DNA of 20,513 nt from a virus: the IMG/VR virus record IMGVR_UViG_3300028844_003003, positions 1 through 20,513 of that record; one strand, written 5' to 3'. Position numbers and translations under genes: made by a program. The number at the start of each line of letters is the position of its first letter. Positions within the stretch are counted from its first letter, which is position 1. Positions 1 to 7,243 of this stretch are shown piece by piece. Below the pieces are notes generated by a model. The model made no database searches and was not told the DNA's origin. It saw only the letters and a program-made list of their open reading frames with translations.

Positions 1-8
1 GGCATTCT

Positions 9-992
9 TTATCTCCCTCTGTTTGCCAAGTTGTAAGCAGCATATGCACTGATACCTGTTCCAGCAGCCTGAGCTAATGGATTAGTTCCTGGTGCCGTGG
101 TCGCTGTAACTGCAGACTGTGATGTTGGCATGTTAGTCATAATACCTTTTAAGAATTCTAATCTTTGGTAAGGTTCATATTGTCTTGCTATTGTAGTTTG
201 TCTTTGAGCATCTAAAGCTTGTTGTCCTAGTTGTCTTTGAACACCACCTGCTTGTAATAAACTTTGTATATCGGCTTGTTGCATTGCTTGTTGTTGGCCA
301 CCTAAAGCTCCAAGTGTTTGCCCTGCTTGTAAACCTGCTCCAGATGCTAGCTGTGCTCCGGATAAACCTAACTGCCCTGCTTGTAAACCTGTTTGTGTTT
401 GAAGTCCCTGCTGTTGTTGTGCAGCTCCTAATGCCTGACCAAAACCTTGAGCCATTGATTGGCCAATATTAGCTTGTGTTGCTCTTTGTAATTCTGCTTG
501 TTGAATACCCTCTCTGGCTCCACCAAATGCACCTGCACCAATAGCATTAGCTGATAATTGATTTGAAGCCATCTGACCTTGTCTTGATATTTCATCAGTA
601 ACATATTGTTGATAAGGATTTAAAAATTGAGAAATGTTAGGACCACCTGCTGCTGTACCCATAGCTGAAGCTCCATATAGATTTCCTAATTGTTGTCCCT
701 GAAGTGCTTGACCAGCTCCTCCTAAAACAGATCCAATTCCAGCAGTAGTCGTCGGTGCTCCAACACCTGTTGTTCCTGCTTGGGTAAATCCTGTTTGTTC
801 TAAAGCACTAGGCCCTGCAACTTGAAACGCAGGAATACCTCCTGATATAGGATCCTTAGCTAAAGCCGCAGCCTGATCGTAAAGAGCGAGTTTTCTGCTT
901 TCTACTTCTGGTGCTTCTCTTGCAATTGAAACTTGTGTTCCTGAAGTGGAGCCGCCTCCGCCACCACCTCCGCCTCCGAAGATGAAACTCAT
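9..992 (-). CDS. Gln/Ala/Gly-rich internal virion protein
   Basis: The 327-residue protein begins MSFIFGG and an uninterrupted run of glycines (about residues 6-14). Then comes a P-E-V-E-S-R-K-L-A-L-Y-D-Q-A (28-41) helix, F-L-N-P-Y-Q-Q-Y-V-T-D-E-I-S-R-Q (122-137), and G-A-G-A-F-G-G-A-R-E-G-I-Q-Q-A-E-L (151-167). A long Gln/Ala/Leu/Gly helical region with degenerate L-Q-A-G/T-Q heptad-like repeats (195-260) follows, ending in A-A-Y-N-L-A-N-R-G-R. The NPY…D and GAFGG-R-E/Q-G motifs are typical of pelagic podovirus internal or tail-needle-like proteins. A strong AAAGGAG site supports the start. After its TAA (9-11) an ATG at 3-5 may begin the next gene, cut by the window edge. Confidence 0.68.
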   Translation of the reverse strand: MSFIFGGGGGGGGGSTSGTQVSIAREAPEVESRKLALYDQAAALAKDPISGGIPAFQVAGPSALEQTGFTQAGTTGVGAPTTTAGIGSVLGGAGQALQGQQLGNLYGASAMGTAAGGPNISQFLNPYQQYVTDEISRQGQMASNQLSANAIGAGAFGGAREGIQQAELQRATQANIGQSMAQGFGQALGAAQQQQGLQTQTGLQAGQLGLSGAQLASGAGLQAGQTLGALGGQQQAMQQADIQSLLQAGGVQRQLGQQALDAQRQTTIARQYEPYQRLEFLKGIMTNMPTSQSAVTATTAPGTNPLAQAAGTGISAYAAYNLANRGR

Positions 993-993
993 A

Positions 994-1455
994 TTATGTT
1001 AACTCCTTTGTATATAAATATCTTTTTACTTGCCATTGTTTAGTTCCTAAAAATTTTTTCCAACCAGGTCTTGCATGAACCGCTATCTTTTTGCAATTTT
1101 CTGATCTTGCAAAATCTTCTATTGTCTCTGCAGCCTCGTCTTGCCATAATTCTCTTTTGTCTCCTTTTAACAATATAACTTCACATTGTTTATAGTTCGG
1201 TAAAATCATTACTCTAGTGACAAATACACCAAACACTTTGTACTTCTCACCACAATCGGAACCAAACATCATAAAGAGTTGATAGTCCCCATCTTTAATT
1301 CCGTCTCGAAGATCTTCAATACTCATGGGGTCACCATCGTATTTTAAACCTTCTCTTAACATAAACTCTACAAGTGACCAATACTCGTCAAGTTTATTAG
1401 GTTCGATGTAAAGTACACCGACCTCTTTTTTAATTTGTTTCTTTTCTGGCTTCAT
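994..1455 (-). CDS. GNAT-like, T7 gp13-type internal virion protein
   Basis: The 153-residue protein resembles T7 gp13 and its phage relatives, which have an acetyltransferase-like (GNAT) fold. Early K-L-D-E-Y-W-S-L-V-E-F-M (21-32), Y-Q-L-F-M-M-F (58-64), V-F-G-V-F-V-T-R-V (74-82), C-E-V-I-L-L-K-G (91-98) and the end block N-C-K-K-I-A-V-H-A-R-P-G-W-K-K-F-L (119-135) fit it. In T7 gp13 is needed for virion maturation of the internal proteins. The classical acetyl-CoA loop Q-x-x-G-x-G/A is not evident, so catalysis is doubtful. One nucleotide separates its stop from the next start, and the AAGGAG site for that gene lies in its 3' end. Confidence 0.72.
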   Translation of the reverse strand: MKPEKKQIKKEVGVLYIEPNKLDEYWSLVEFMLREGLKYDGDPMSIEDLRDGIKDGDYQLFMMFGSDCGEKYKVFGVFVTRVMILPNYKQCEVILLKGDKRELWQDEAAETIEDFARSENCKKIAVHARPGWKKFLGTKQWQVKRYLYTKELT

Positions 1456-2374
1456 CTAGTAAATCAAATATTCGTTTGAACTTAGCTTGTTGGCCATAAA
1501 AGAATGCTGCTCCTTTTTTTCTCATGTCCTTAAAACTTTTAGGATTAGCACCTTCCATAATACCTGCTCCTAAAATTGCATCCGCTCTCGATACGAATTC
1601 TCCATCTGCTAACTGAGCTAACATAGTGTCTTCATCTTTATCACCATTACCTGAACCATCTTCTACATAGCCCATAGCTCTTACATAATTGTTAACATCA
1701 TTTTTGTCATGATCTGTCATAGATGGTAAATAATTAATACCACCTTTATTAAATTTTTTTACTTCTGCAATACCTCCACTGCTGAACGCGAAAGGTCCTT
1801 GAGCACTATAGTCATAAGGTGATGCATCATCATCTTGGTAATTACTATAATCGTAACCCTCTGTTATACCTTCCAATTGTTTATCAGCTTTTTCTTTAGC
1901 TTCTTTATAATCTTCTGGTTTAGTGCCTTCAGGCATTTCAGGTGGCTTTTCCTCCCCCTCTAATAAAGTCATCGCTCCTAAGCCTAAACCTAGTTGAGCT
2001 CCTGGAGACATACCTAAAAATCCAGCTCCACCTTCACCTTGTGCGTCTGGTTTTTTACCGATTCCTGCTTTTACTAATTCACTAATACCTCTTCCTGAAG
2101 TAGCCATTTGTTGGCCTAGTGTTTGGTTTACTCCAGCAGCACCTGTAGCTGTAGGAACTGCAGCTTGTCCTATAAAATTACCTGTCATTCCTGGTAAAGA
2201 TGTTTGACCAAATGCTTGTGGTGCAAACCTACCTAATGATTGACCTACGCCTGCCATACCTGCAACTTGGCCTATACCGCCTGCAAGTGCAGCGTCTCTT
2301 AATGCTCTATTTGTTGATTTACCTCTAAGCTTTTGTATGCCAAAGGTTGCTAATGCTATAGTAAATGGATCCAT
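1430..2374 (-). CDS. probable internal/ejection virion protein, 314 aa
   Basis: The N-terminal 140 residues are Gly/Ala/Gln-rich with hydrophobic runs (F-T-I-A-L-A-T-F-G near 4-12; G-A-Q-L-G-L-G-L-G-A-M-T-L-L near 124-137), of a type that could insert into or cross membranes. An acidic Glu/Asp/Tyr linker (140-190) follows, then F-S-S-G-G-I-A-E-V and K-G-G-I-N-Y-L-P (196-216). The C-terminal block D-T-M-L-A-Q-L-A-D-G-E-F-V-S-R-A-D-A-I (250-268) with G-A-N-P-K-S-F-K-D-M-R is conserved among pelagic podoviruses. Position before a gp13-like gene suggests an internal or DNA-ejection protein. It overlaps the next gene by 26 nt. Not a T7 gp14/15 match that I can prove. Confidence 0.6.
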   Translation of the reverse strand: MDPFTIALATFGIQKLRGKSTNRALRDAALAGGIGQVAGMAGVGQSLGRFAPQAFGQTSLPGMTGNFIGQAAVPTATGAAGVNQTLGQQMATSGRGISELVKAGIGKKPDAQGEGGAGFLGMSPGAQLGLGLGAMTLLEGEEKPPEMPEGTKPEDYKEAKEKADKQLEGITEGYDYSNYQDDDASPYDYSAQGPFAFSSGGIAEVKKFNKGGINYLPSMTDHDKNDVNNYVRAMGYVEDGSGNGDKDEDTMLAQLADGEFVSRADAILGAGIMEGANPKSFKDMRKKGAAFFYGQQAKFKRIFDLLDEARKETN

Positions 2375-2397
2375 AATATTTTAACTAGTTATTATGG
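2371..2397. repeat. 8-bp inverted repeat across a start codon
   Basis: CCATAATA (2371-2378) and TATTATGG (2390-2397) are perfect reverse complements separated by 11 nt. On the minus strand the second arm contains the ATG (2374-2372) of the following gene, so an mRNA hairpin could partly hide its start codon. It falls in one of the few true intergenic gaps (2375-2429). That gap also holds the 10-bp palindrome ATAGCGCTAT (2411-2420) and no strong Shine-Dalgarno sequence. There is no U-tract to suggest a terminator. Confidence 0.45.
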
Positions 2398-2429
2398 TAT
2401 TTTAACTTATATAGCGCTATTCTTCAATA

Positions 2430-3188
2430 TCAGTCAATTTTATAGAATTCGTCTTTGACTTTACCTGTGTACTTATACTCTCCAATATGGCTTATTTCCT
2501 CATCTGTAAGAGCATATATCTTCTCTCCAATTGATGTCCAAAGTTTACAGAAATAAAAGTCCTCTCCCATATATGTTTTATTTTTAGGACTCCAATAAGT
2601 ATCAAAAAAGTTATAATAATTAGGTCTATCAACCATCTCACCATTCATTAAAGTCTTTTGTTTAATGACTAATTCTTCATAGTTTTTAATAAGTTTGTTA
2701 AAAGCAGATCTCTTAATCATCATCATACCAGTAGGTCCTTTTATTACCTCTATAAAGCCATCAACAGGTTTAATGTTTTTAGTGTCTGGTAATTCGATAG
2801 GAAAAAGATGACCCATAGTATTAATATCATCATCAGGTCTAGCTTCTAGATCATTTCTTATTTTATTATCTGTCTTTTGTTTCATAGGGTAAGGTATTAA
2901 GCTAACCTCATGCTCTGATTTAAATAGTCTATAAACCGATCTAGTACTAAACTCTATGTCTGAATCTATAAATAACATTTGATCTGCATCTGAGTTTAAG
3001 AAAGCAGAAGCACATAAGTTTCTACCTTGTGTAACTAATGATGACTTCATCAATTGAAAGGTAATCTTAGTCTTATTTAAAATACATTCTTTCTGTAAAT
3101 CTAAACAGGCTTTCATAAAGTGTATTGATACATCAGAATGCACAGGAGTACACACCATTAAGTGATTCTTATTTATTTCGTTTGACAT
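2430..3188 (-). CDS. GT-A-like glycosyltransferase
   Basis: The 252-residue protein has the GT-A order: V-C-T-P-V-H-S (12-18), Q-G-R-N-L-C-A-S-A-F-L (54-64), then M-L-F-I-D-S-D-I-E-F (71-80) with the D75-x-D77 metal motif. K-G-P-T-G-M-M-M-I-K-R (148-158) is the acceptor-side strand, and G-E-D-F-Y-F-C-K-L-W (207-216) carries the likely catalytic acidic pair. An AAGGAG ribosome site 5-6 nt before ATG 3188 confirms the start although it lies within the preceding glycosyltransferase. The two enzymes probably act together, perhaps glycosylating a virion or host-surface component. The acceptor and sugar are unknown. Confidence 0.78.
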   Translation of the reverse strand: MSNEINKNHLMVCTPVHSDVSIHFMKACLDLQKECILNKTKITFQLMKSSLVTQGRNLCASAFLNSDADQMLFIDSDIEFSTRSVYRLFKSEHEVSLIPYPMKQKTDNKIRNDLEARPDDDINTMGHLFPIELPDTKNIKPVDGFIEVIKGPTGMMMIKRSAFNKLIKNYEELVIKQKTLMNGEMVDRPNYYNFFDTYWSPKNKTYMGEDFYFCKLWTSIGEKIYALTDEEISHIGEYKYTGKVKDEFYKID

Positions 3189-4107
3189 TGATGGCTCCTT
3201 TTAAAAAGTTATTCCAATGATTTCCAATATACTTCCAATCGTAAAATCGCTTGTAATATTCTTGTTGAAATTTAAGTGGGTTAGTTAGATCTTGTGACAG
3301 CATTCTTTTAGTCTGTAAAATACATTCAGCTAGTTGTAATGCTAGTTTAGGTTTATTCTGTGTATAAGGAATATAGATTGGAAACTCACAACAAGTTTCT
3401 GGTAAGGCGCCGAGATCCGTGGTTATTAAAATCTGACCTGCTGCTAATGATTCCATAGCAGATATACAAAATGTTTCTTCCCAAATACTAGGGAAACAAT
3501 TAACATCATAATCTTTTAATTTACTGACTAATGTTTTGTGATCACAGTAACCCATGTAATTAACATTAGGCATGTTCTTAGCTTTATCATATAAAGGTTT
3601 GTACTGATCATCATTTTGTTGTTCAAATGTTTTACCGTATATAATGGTACTTGAATAAACATCTAAGGTTATATCTGGATCTTTGATTCCATCCATAGCA
3701 GCTAAAGCTATTTCTAGTCCTCTCCAAGGCGTAGAGATATAACACATCTTAATTTTTTTCTTTGGTGTAAAATCTGTTTTTAATTGTAGCTCATCATAGT
3801 CAATTGCATTTTTAATTACTGTGCATTTATCTTCAGGTATTTTAAAAAAGTACCTATACTTTTCATAACTCCAATGTGAGTTAAACACATACCAATCATA
3901 TTTAGAATGATTGTCTTTGTTTTGAAACCAAGGTGCTAAGTTAGGTTGATCGTATGAATTTTTTAACCAAAGTATATTTGGTTTTATAGGATCTAAAGGT
4001 TCTTTTTCAGGAATAGACGTCGTAATCTGTACTGAATCTAACACTCCTTGATCTGAGTATTTCTTTAAATATCCTAGTTGTATTTCAGTACCGCCTGCTG
4101 GTTGCAT
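3169..4107 (-). CDS. GT-B glycosyltransferase (GT4-like)
   Basis: The 312-residue protein shows a GT4-type layout. An N-terminal A-G-G-T-E-I-Q motif (4-10) corresponds to the GG-x-E nucleotide-sugar loop. Y-V-F-N-S-H-W-S (73-80) and V-I-K-N-A-I-D (97-103) are typical of the inter-domain region. The C-terminal Rossmann domain has P-S-I-W-E-E-T-F-C-I-S-A-M-E-S-L-A-A-G with the EX7E pair E211 and E219, followed by T-D-L-G-A-L-P-E-T (230-238). It is expected to transfer a sugar from an NDP-sugar to an unknown acceptor. It starts in TAATG with the previous gene and overlaps the next glycosyltransferase by 20 nt. The N-terminus is very short before the GG motif, as in other phage members. Confidence 0.82.
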   Translation of the reverse strand: MQPAGGTEIQLGYLKKYSDQGVLDSVQITTSIPEKEPLDPIKPNILWLKNSYDQPNLAPWFQNKDNHSKYDWYVFNSHWSYEKYRYFFKIPEDKCTVIKNAIDYDELQLKTDFTPKKKIKMCYISTPWRGLEIALAAMDGIKDPDITLDVYSSTIIYGKTFEQQNDDQYKPLYDKAKNMPNVNYMGYCDHKTLVSKLKDYDVNCFPSIWEETFCISAMESLAAGQILITTDLGALPETCCEFPIYIPYTQNKPKLALQLAECILQTKRMLSQDLTNPLKFQQEYYKRFYDWKYIGNHWNNFLKGAINVKRNK

Positions 4108-4328
4108 TATTTGGTTTTACCAAAAATACTCATAGATGCAACTGTTATTTTCTGGTTAATTTGTAAATCATCCACGCTAGTGTCAGTGTTGGTATCAGCA
4201 ACATCAGCATCAAAATCAGCTTTGCTAGCATAAACTTTACCTGTTCTTTTGTTTTTAATTTCTTCCTCTGCTTTTGCAGGGATTACTGGGACTTCTTGTC
4301 CATTTATAATTACTGTTTTTTGTTTCAT
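4107..4328 (-). CDS. small conserved phage protein, 73 aa
   Basis: The protein starts MKQKTVIINGQEVPVIP, has a K-R-T-G-K-V-Y-A-S-K-A-D-F-D-A-D-V-A-D motif (about 27-45), an acidic Thr/Asp-rich linker, and ends V-A-S-M-S-I-F-G-K-T-K. This arrangement (…TG.vY.S..d...DV...T.T...Dl…) belongs to a small hypothetical family that I associate with marine podoviruses and T4-like phages. The ATG overlaps the stop of the 41-aa gene (ATGA); the stop overlaps the glycosyltransferase start (TAATG). A virion or scaffolding role is plausible; the function is not known. Confidence 0.7.
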   Translation of the reverse strand: MKQKTVIINGQEVPVIPAKAEEEIKNKRTGKVYASKADFDADVADTNTDTSVDDLQINQKITVASMSIFGKTK

Positions 4329-4450
4329 CTTCCTTGCCTGTTATATTTTTTATAACATCTTTTTTTATGTTTGTTAAGACTCTTAGTGTGACGTCTAGGA
4401 CGTCTCTTAGGTTTTGGTCTTTCAACAAAGTCTTTAAATTTTCTAGCCAT
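4325..4450 (-). CDS. very basic 41-aa conserved phage protein
   Basis: The frame opens with ATG 4450 (MARKFKDFVERPKPKRRPRR) and ends with TGA 4327-4325 overlapping the next start as ATGA. More than a third of its residues are Lys or Arg, with a single Cys. From memory almost the same small protein (M-x-R-K-F-K-D-F-V-E ... S-L-N-K-H-K-K-R) is found in many marine phages at this place, so it is very likely real despite its size. The charge suggests binding to DNA, RNA or an acidic virion surface. It overlaps the 114-aa gene by 8 nt. Confidence 0.75.
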   Translation of the reverse strand: MARKFKDFVERPKPKRRPRRHTKSLNKHKKRCYKKYNRQGR

Positions 4451-4787
4451 TTTCTTCTGATCTATTTATCAATGCATATGATAAAACACCGTGACATGTT
4501 CCTGCATTATCTACTTGCATAGTTAACGAGTCACCTTCTTCTAAATTTAAAGGTTCTCCATTCAATGGGTATACAGTTAAATCTGCAGCAACCTCTTTAT
4601 GATAAACAACAAAGCTTGTACTGGCACTACTGTCATGAAAATAAATATGAGTATTGACATTGTTATTATGTTCGTTAGCTAAAGTATAACCTTTGACTAT
4701 TGCTCTTGAATCTGTAGCAATAGTAAGCACAGTCGTTAAATTGGTAGTGCTTAATTCGTATCCTGCGTTTTTATATTGTAATGCCAT
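4443..4787 (-). CDS. small conserved beta-rich phage protein, 114 aa
   Basis: The protein begins MALQYKNAGYELSTTN and continues with alternating short strands: T-V-L-T-I-A, A-I-V-K-G-Y-T-L-A-N, H-I-Y-F-H-D-S, F-V-V-Y-H-K-E, P-L-N-L-E-E-G-D-S-L-T-M-Q-V. The L-E-E-G-D-S-L pattern near residue 80 is typical of a small phage virion protein with a jelly-roll-like fold seen in many marine phages next to the tail genes. It starts within TAATG of the 54-aa gene, and its last 8 nt overlap the following 41-aa gene. A decoration or tail-surface protein is likely but not proven. Confidence 0.65.
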   Translation of the reverse strand: MALQYKNAGYELSTTNLTTVLTIATDSRAIVKGYTLANEHNNNVNTHIYFHDSSASTSFVVYHKEVAADLTVYPLNGEPLNLEEGDSLTMQVDNAGTCHGVLSYALINRSEENG

Positions 4788-4951
4788 TAACTATTAAACC
4801 AAGCAAAAGCTTGATCCTCCTCTTTTGTTTCTTTCTGATAATTTGTATTTAATTGGTTCTGTAAATTTTCTAAGGCTAGATTTATCTGTCTAAAACTTTC
4901 ACTAGAAAATTCTTGTGGTGGTTCAGGTAAAAATACTTGTACTTTAGCCAT
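4787..4951 (-). CDS. small hypothetical phage protein, 54 aa
   Basis: The ORF runs from ATG 4951 (MAKVQVFLPEPPQEF) to TAA 4789-4787. Both the start and the stop are TAATG overlaps with neighbours, which is strong evidence that this short frame is translated. The middle (about residues 19-45) is Gln/Asn/Glu/Leu-rich and probably forms one long helix; the end is A-F-A-W-F-N-S. It has no cysteine and no membrane segment. Its place after gp10 and before the small beta protein suggests a tail-assembly or virion role; the function is unknown. Confidence 0.7.
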   Translation of the reverse strand: MAKVQVFLPEPPQEFSSESFRQINLALENLQNQLNTNYQKETKEEDQAFAWFNS

Positions 4952-6411
4952 TATCTTCTTCCGTCAGGTTGTATGTCAAATCTAAATTGACCAAATCTCC
5001 AACTTTCATCAGTTCCGTCATTTTCAATTTTTACTGCAGCAAGTCTTGCTCTTGCTCTTGTATCTACTTTATCTGTAGATGATGTAACTGTAAATGGCCC
5101 TAGTGGTGAGCCTACTTGTATGTTTGCTGGATAATCCCTAAGCTCTAACGTTACTTTTGCGTTACCGTTTAGATATTTAAAATCAGGTATAAATCTTCTT
5201 ACCTTAATAAAAAACTCTCCATCTCCCTGAGCATCTAAGTCAAAGTCACCTGATTTAATAAAAGCAGGAATAGCATTTATTGTTCCATCGGCTAATACTT
5301 CATTGGTGCCAATCTCTTGGTTAAATACTCTTGATGCTCCGTTAGACACCCCTTGAATAGTTGGAGTTGTTGGTGCAAGACTAGCAGAAAATTCAGTTGC
5401 AATTGGATCGCCAAATACATGAGCATCTTCATAAGTAGTTCTAGCCAGTGTGCTAGTAGTCCAAGTTTGTTCAGCATAGTTATAAGAAACTAATCTATTC
5501 ACATAACTAGAATTTGCTGTTGCATAAAACCAATATATTTCTGAATATAAACTATTATGTGATGCCATAGTAAGCTCAGAACCATTTGCAAAATTAAATC
5601 CTGGTGCACCGTCGTTAGTTTGAAATACAAAGTCTTCAACAAGTGAACCTAATGATTTAACTGTACCATCAAATACAAAGAAACCACCTGAATCTGACAT
5701 CCAATATACAGCACCGTTTGCATAAACAATTGAATGTTGACCTACACATCCACAGTTAGATCCAACCTGTCTAATACTAAATGTAAACGGTGGACCTACA
5801 AACTGCATTAAATAAGCAGATGTATCAGTAAGAATTAATATATAATCTTTTGCTTTTGCAGCACCTACAATCTTTGTACCACTATCAATTCTAAAAGATC
5901 CTGCTGTATTGGTAGAAGTTGCTGTGTAATCTGTAAGTGATTCTTGATCCGAGAACCTTATAAACATTTTATCTTGTGTAGTTGGTGATCCAATTGTTGT
6001 TTCAGTTCCAAGTACTATTAAGTGTCTATCTCTATCCGATACCATGCTCATAACTGATCGTGTAGGAGCTCCAGATAGTATAGTTGCTCTTGTAGCTACA
6101 CCACTATTTGGATCCCAAGAAAAAGTTTGACCGTTTTTAATTGTTGCGATTAATAGTTCACCATAATTATCTAATGACCATGATCCAGGGTCTAAAACTG
6201 CTTGTGAAGTTGCTCTTGGTGTACCCCAAGTCGATCCACCCCATAAAGCTGTACCCCAACCAAAACCAAATGCTTGTAGTAAGGGACCTACTTTGTAATA
6301 AGGTTTGATATCCAAAGTTCCATCATTTGTTGCTCCTGTACCCGTCTCAGCTGTTGGCATCGTAATTGTGAAGGTCGTTGTAGTAGGAGCCAACTGCACT
6401 TCAAATAACAC
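4951..6411 (-). CDS. P22 gp10-like stabilisation protein, C-terminal part
   Basis: This is the main body of the gp10-like protein. The listed start is a GTG at 6411, the only usable start in this frame, but the frame is open back to 6570 and the coding signal continues there (G-L-E-P-G-D-I-L-T-F-E-N-A-G). Family features include F-T-I-T-M-P (about 14-19), F-G-F-G-W-G-T-A-L-W-G-G-S-T-W-G-T (48-64), S-W-D-P-N-S-G (98-104) and a WD-like beta-propeller stretch with V-Y-W-M-S-D-S-G-G-F-F-V-F-D-G (235-249). The end reads W-R-F-G-Q-F-R-F-D-I-Q-P-D-G-R-R. Its stop overlaps the next gene start as TAATG. As a separate protein it would lack the N-terminal docking domain. Confidence 0.75.
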   Translation of the reverse strand: MLFEVQLAPTTTTFTITMPTAETGTGATNDGTLDIKPYYKVGPLLQAFGFGWGTALWGGSTWGTPRATSQAVLDPGSWSLDNYGELLIATIKNGQTFSWDPNSGVATRATILSGAPTRSVMSMVSDRDRHLIVLGTETTIGSPTTQDKMFIRFSDQESLTDYTATSTNTAGSFRIDSGTKIVGAAKAKDYILILTDTSAYLMQFVGPPFTFSIRQVGSNCGCVGQHSIVYANGAVYWMSDSGGFFVFDGTVKSLGSLVEDFVFQTNDGAPGFNFANGSELTMASHNSLYSEIYWFYATANSSYVNRLVSYNYAEQTWTTSTLARTTYEDAHVFGDPIATEFSASLAPTTPTIQGVSNGASRVFNQEIGTNEVLADGTINAIPAFIKSGDFDLDAQGDGEFFIKVRRFIPDFKYLNGNAKVTLELRDYPANIQVGSPLGPFTVTSSTDKVDTRARARLAAVKIENDGTDESWRFGQFRFDIQPDGRR

Positions 6412-6556
6412 ATCATCAAAATCAGTTGCTGTATAATCAGTTTGTCCTCCTGTAAATGATCCTGCGTTTTCAAAAGTTAATATATCACCTGGTTCGAGGC
6501 CGTGAGCCGTGGGGCTTGTGATTGTAACCGTAGTTGAGCCATTAGTAGTAGTGATG

Positions 6557-6573
6557 TCACAACCTGATTGTTA
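6557..6573 (-). other. frameshift site in the gp10-like gene
   Basis: The N-terminal frame stops at TGA 6559-6557. The C-terminal frame is closed upstream by TAA 6573-6571 and open from 6570 on. Continuity therefore requires skipping one base (+1, or equivalently -2) between these points, around ACA ATC AGG TTG. After the shift the frame reads G-C-D-I-T-T-T-N-G-S-T-T-V-T-I, which fits the repeat-like beta domain expected next in this family. An assembly or sequencing indel, a real mutation, or +1 recoding at the AGG codon are all possible. Confidence 0.7.
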
Positions 6574-6895
6574 ATGTAGATTGTGCTAATGATGTATCAA
6601 ATGGAGTAATGTCATAATAATCATCACCATCGTATACATATAAAATTTTATTTGTACCAAAAGCTATGTATCTTCTGCCATCTAAATCAGCCCAACTATG
6701 TGAATCTCTTGCAGCTCCGACAAGTTTTTTGTTCATTATTTCTTGCCATCCACCTACTTTTTCAGGCATACCATATCTAAATCTAACAAAGTCCCCATCA
6801 ACCCATTGGTTCTCAGCCCCTGAGTCGGATGCTTGTTTGTTAAATCCTGGTGCAAATTGTACTTTTGTTAATGGCATACTTGGATTATACACCAT
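6557..6895 (-). CDS. P22 gp10-like stabilisation protein, N-terminal part (frame broken)
   Basis: The translated N-terminus M-P-L-T-K-V-Q-F-A-P-G-F-N-K-Q-A-S followed by W-V-D-G-D-F-V-R-F-R-Y-G-M-P-E-K-V-G-G-W is the hallmark of phage DNA-stabilisation / tail-accessory proteins of the P22 gp10 kind (PF11134-like). These close the tail channel after packaging. The more likely start is the internal ATG at residue 7 (6877), where family members begin; no clear ribosome site precedes either. The frame ends early with TGA at 6557-6559 after S-T-L-T-I-R-L. The rest of the protein continues in another frame (4951-6570), so this is the first part of a gene of roughly 640 codons. Confidence 0.75.
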   Translation of the reverse strand: MVYNPSMPLTKVQFAPGFNKQASDSGAENQWVDGDFVRFRYGMPEKVGGWQEIMNKKLVGAARDSHSWADLDGRRYIAFGTNKILYVYDGDDYYDITPFDTSLAQSTLTIRL

Positions 6896-6919
6896 ATACG
6901 TATATCTATAAACATAAGG

Positions 6920-7243
6920 CTATTTTGGTAATATTATATTCCAATCTAGCTTAGAAATTAAGTCCTCTAATTGAACCTTCTTTAAATTATTAACCTTCAA
7001 ATACTCAATTAATTCTTCCATATCAACAATAATCCATTGATCTTTAATATCAAAAACCATTTTATCGGCCTTAGAATTAAAAAATCCTCCTTTAGTGTTA
7101 TTTTTTAAAGGTCTTAGATCAAATTTTAATAACTGATTTGATTTATCTTTTATAATACCTTCTATATCCCAACATTCTTTTTTTCTTTGTATGGGAGTAG
7201 CAATATTAACCTGACTTAAGTTACGTTGAAATTTATTATACAT
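6920..7243 (-). CDS. unrecognised 107-aa protein at the end of the island
   Basis: I do not recognise this protein. It begins MYNKFQRNLSQVNIATPIQR, has a charged middle (D-L-R-P-L-K-N-N-T-K-G-G-F-F at about 42-55), then two likely beta strands K-M-V-F-D-I and W-I-I-V-D-M leading into a Leu-rich helix E-E-L-I-E-Y-L and a Lys/Leu tail. It contains one Cys, no signal peptide and no membrane segment. The strand-D-strand-helix order faintly recalls small nuclease-like folds but no catalytic set is clear. It overlaps the preceding oxygenase by 28 nt and shares the island's AT-rich, Lys/Asn-rich make-up, so it probably belongs to the same acquired unit. Confidence 0.6.
   Translation of the reverse strand: MYNKFQRNLSQVNIATPIQRKKECWDIEGIIKDKSNQLLKFDLRPLKNNTKGGFFNSKADKMVFDIKDQWIIVDMEELIEYLKVNNLKKVQLEDLISKLDWNIILPK

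Noticed and set aside
284-472. Plus-strand open frame inside the Gln/Ala-rich protein gene
   Set aside because: It arises from the complement of Gln/Ala/Leu codons and is hydrophobic without any start signal; the minus-strand gene has a strong ribosome site.
6288-6473. Alternative minus-strand frame over the gp10-like gene break
   Set aside because: It is Leu/Gln-rich shadow sequence in a third frame; the frame with the family-like beta sequence runs through the same stretch.
6491-6502. GGTTCGAGGCC resembling a tRNA T-loop
   Set aside because: No acceptor stem, anticodon arm or D-loop pairs with it, and it lies in the open coding frame of the gp10-like protein.
6896-6925. TATACGTATA palindrome and AT-rich stretch as a phage late promoter before gp10
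   Set aside because: No matching motif was found before other genes and no paired -35 element could be placed; AT-rich chance is likely.
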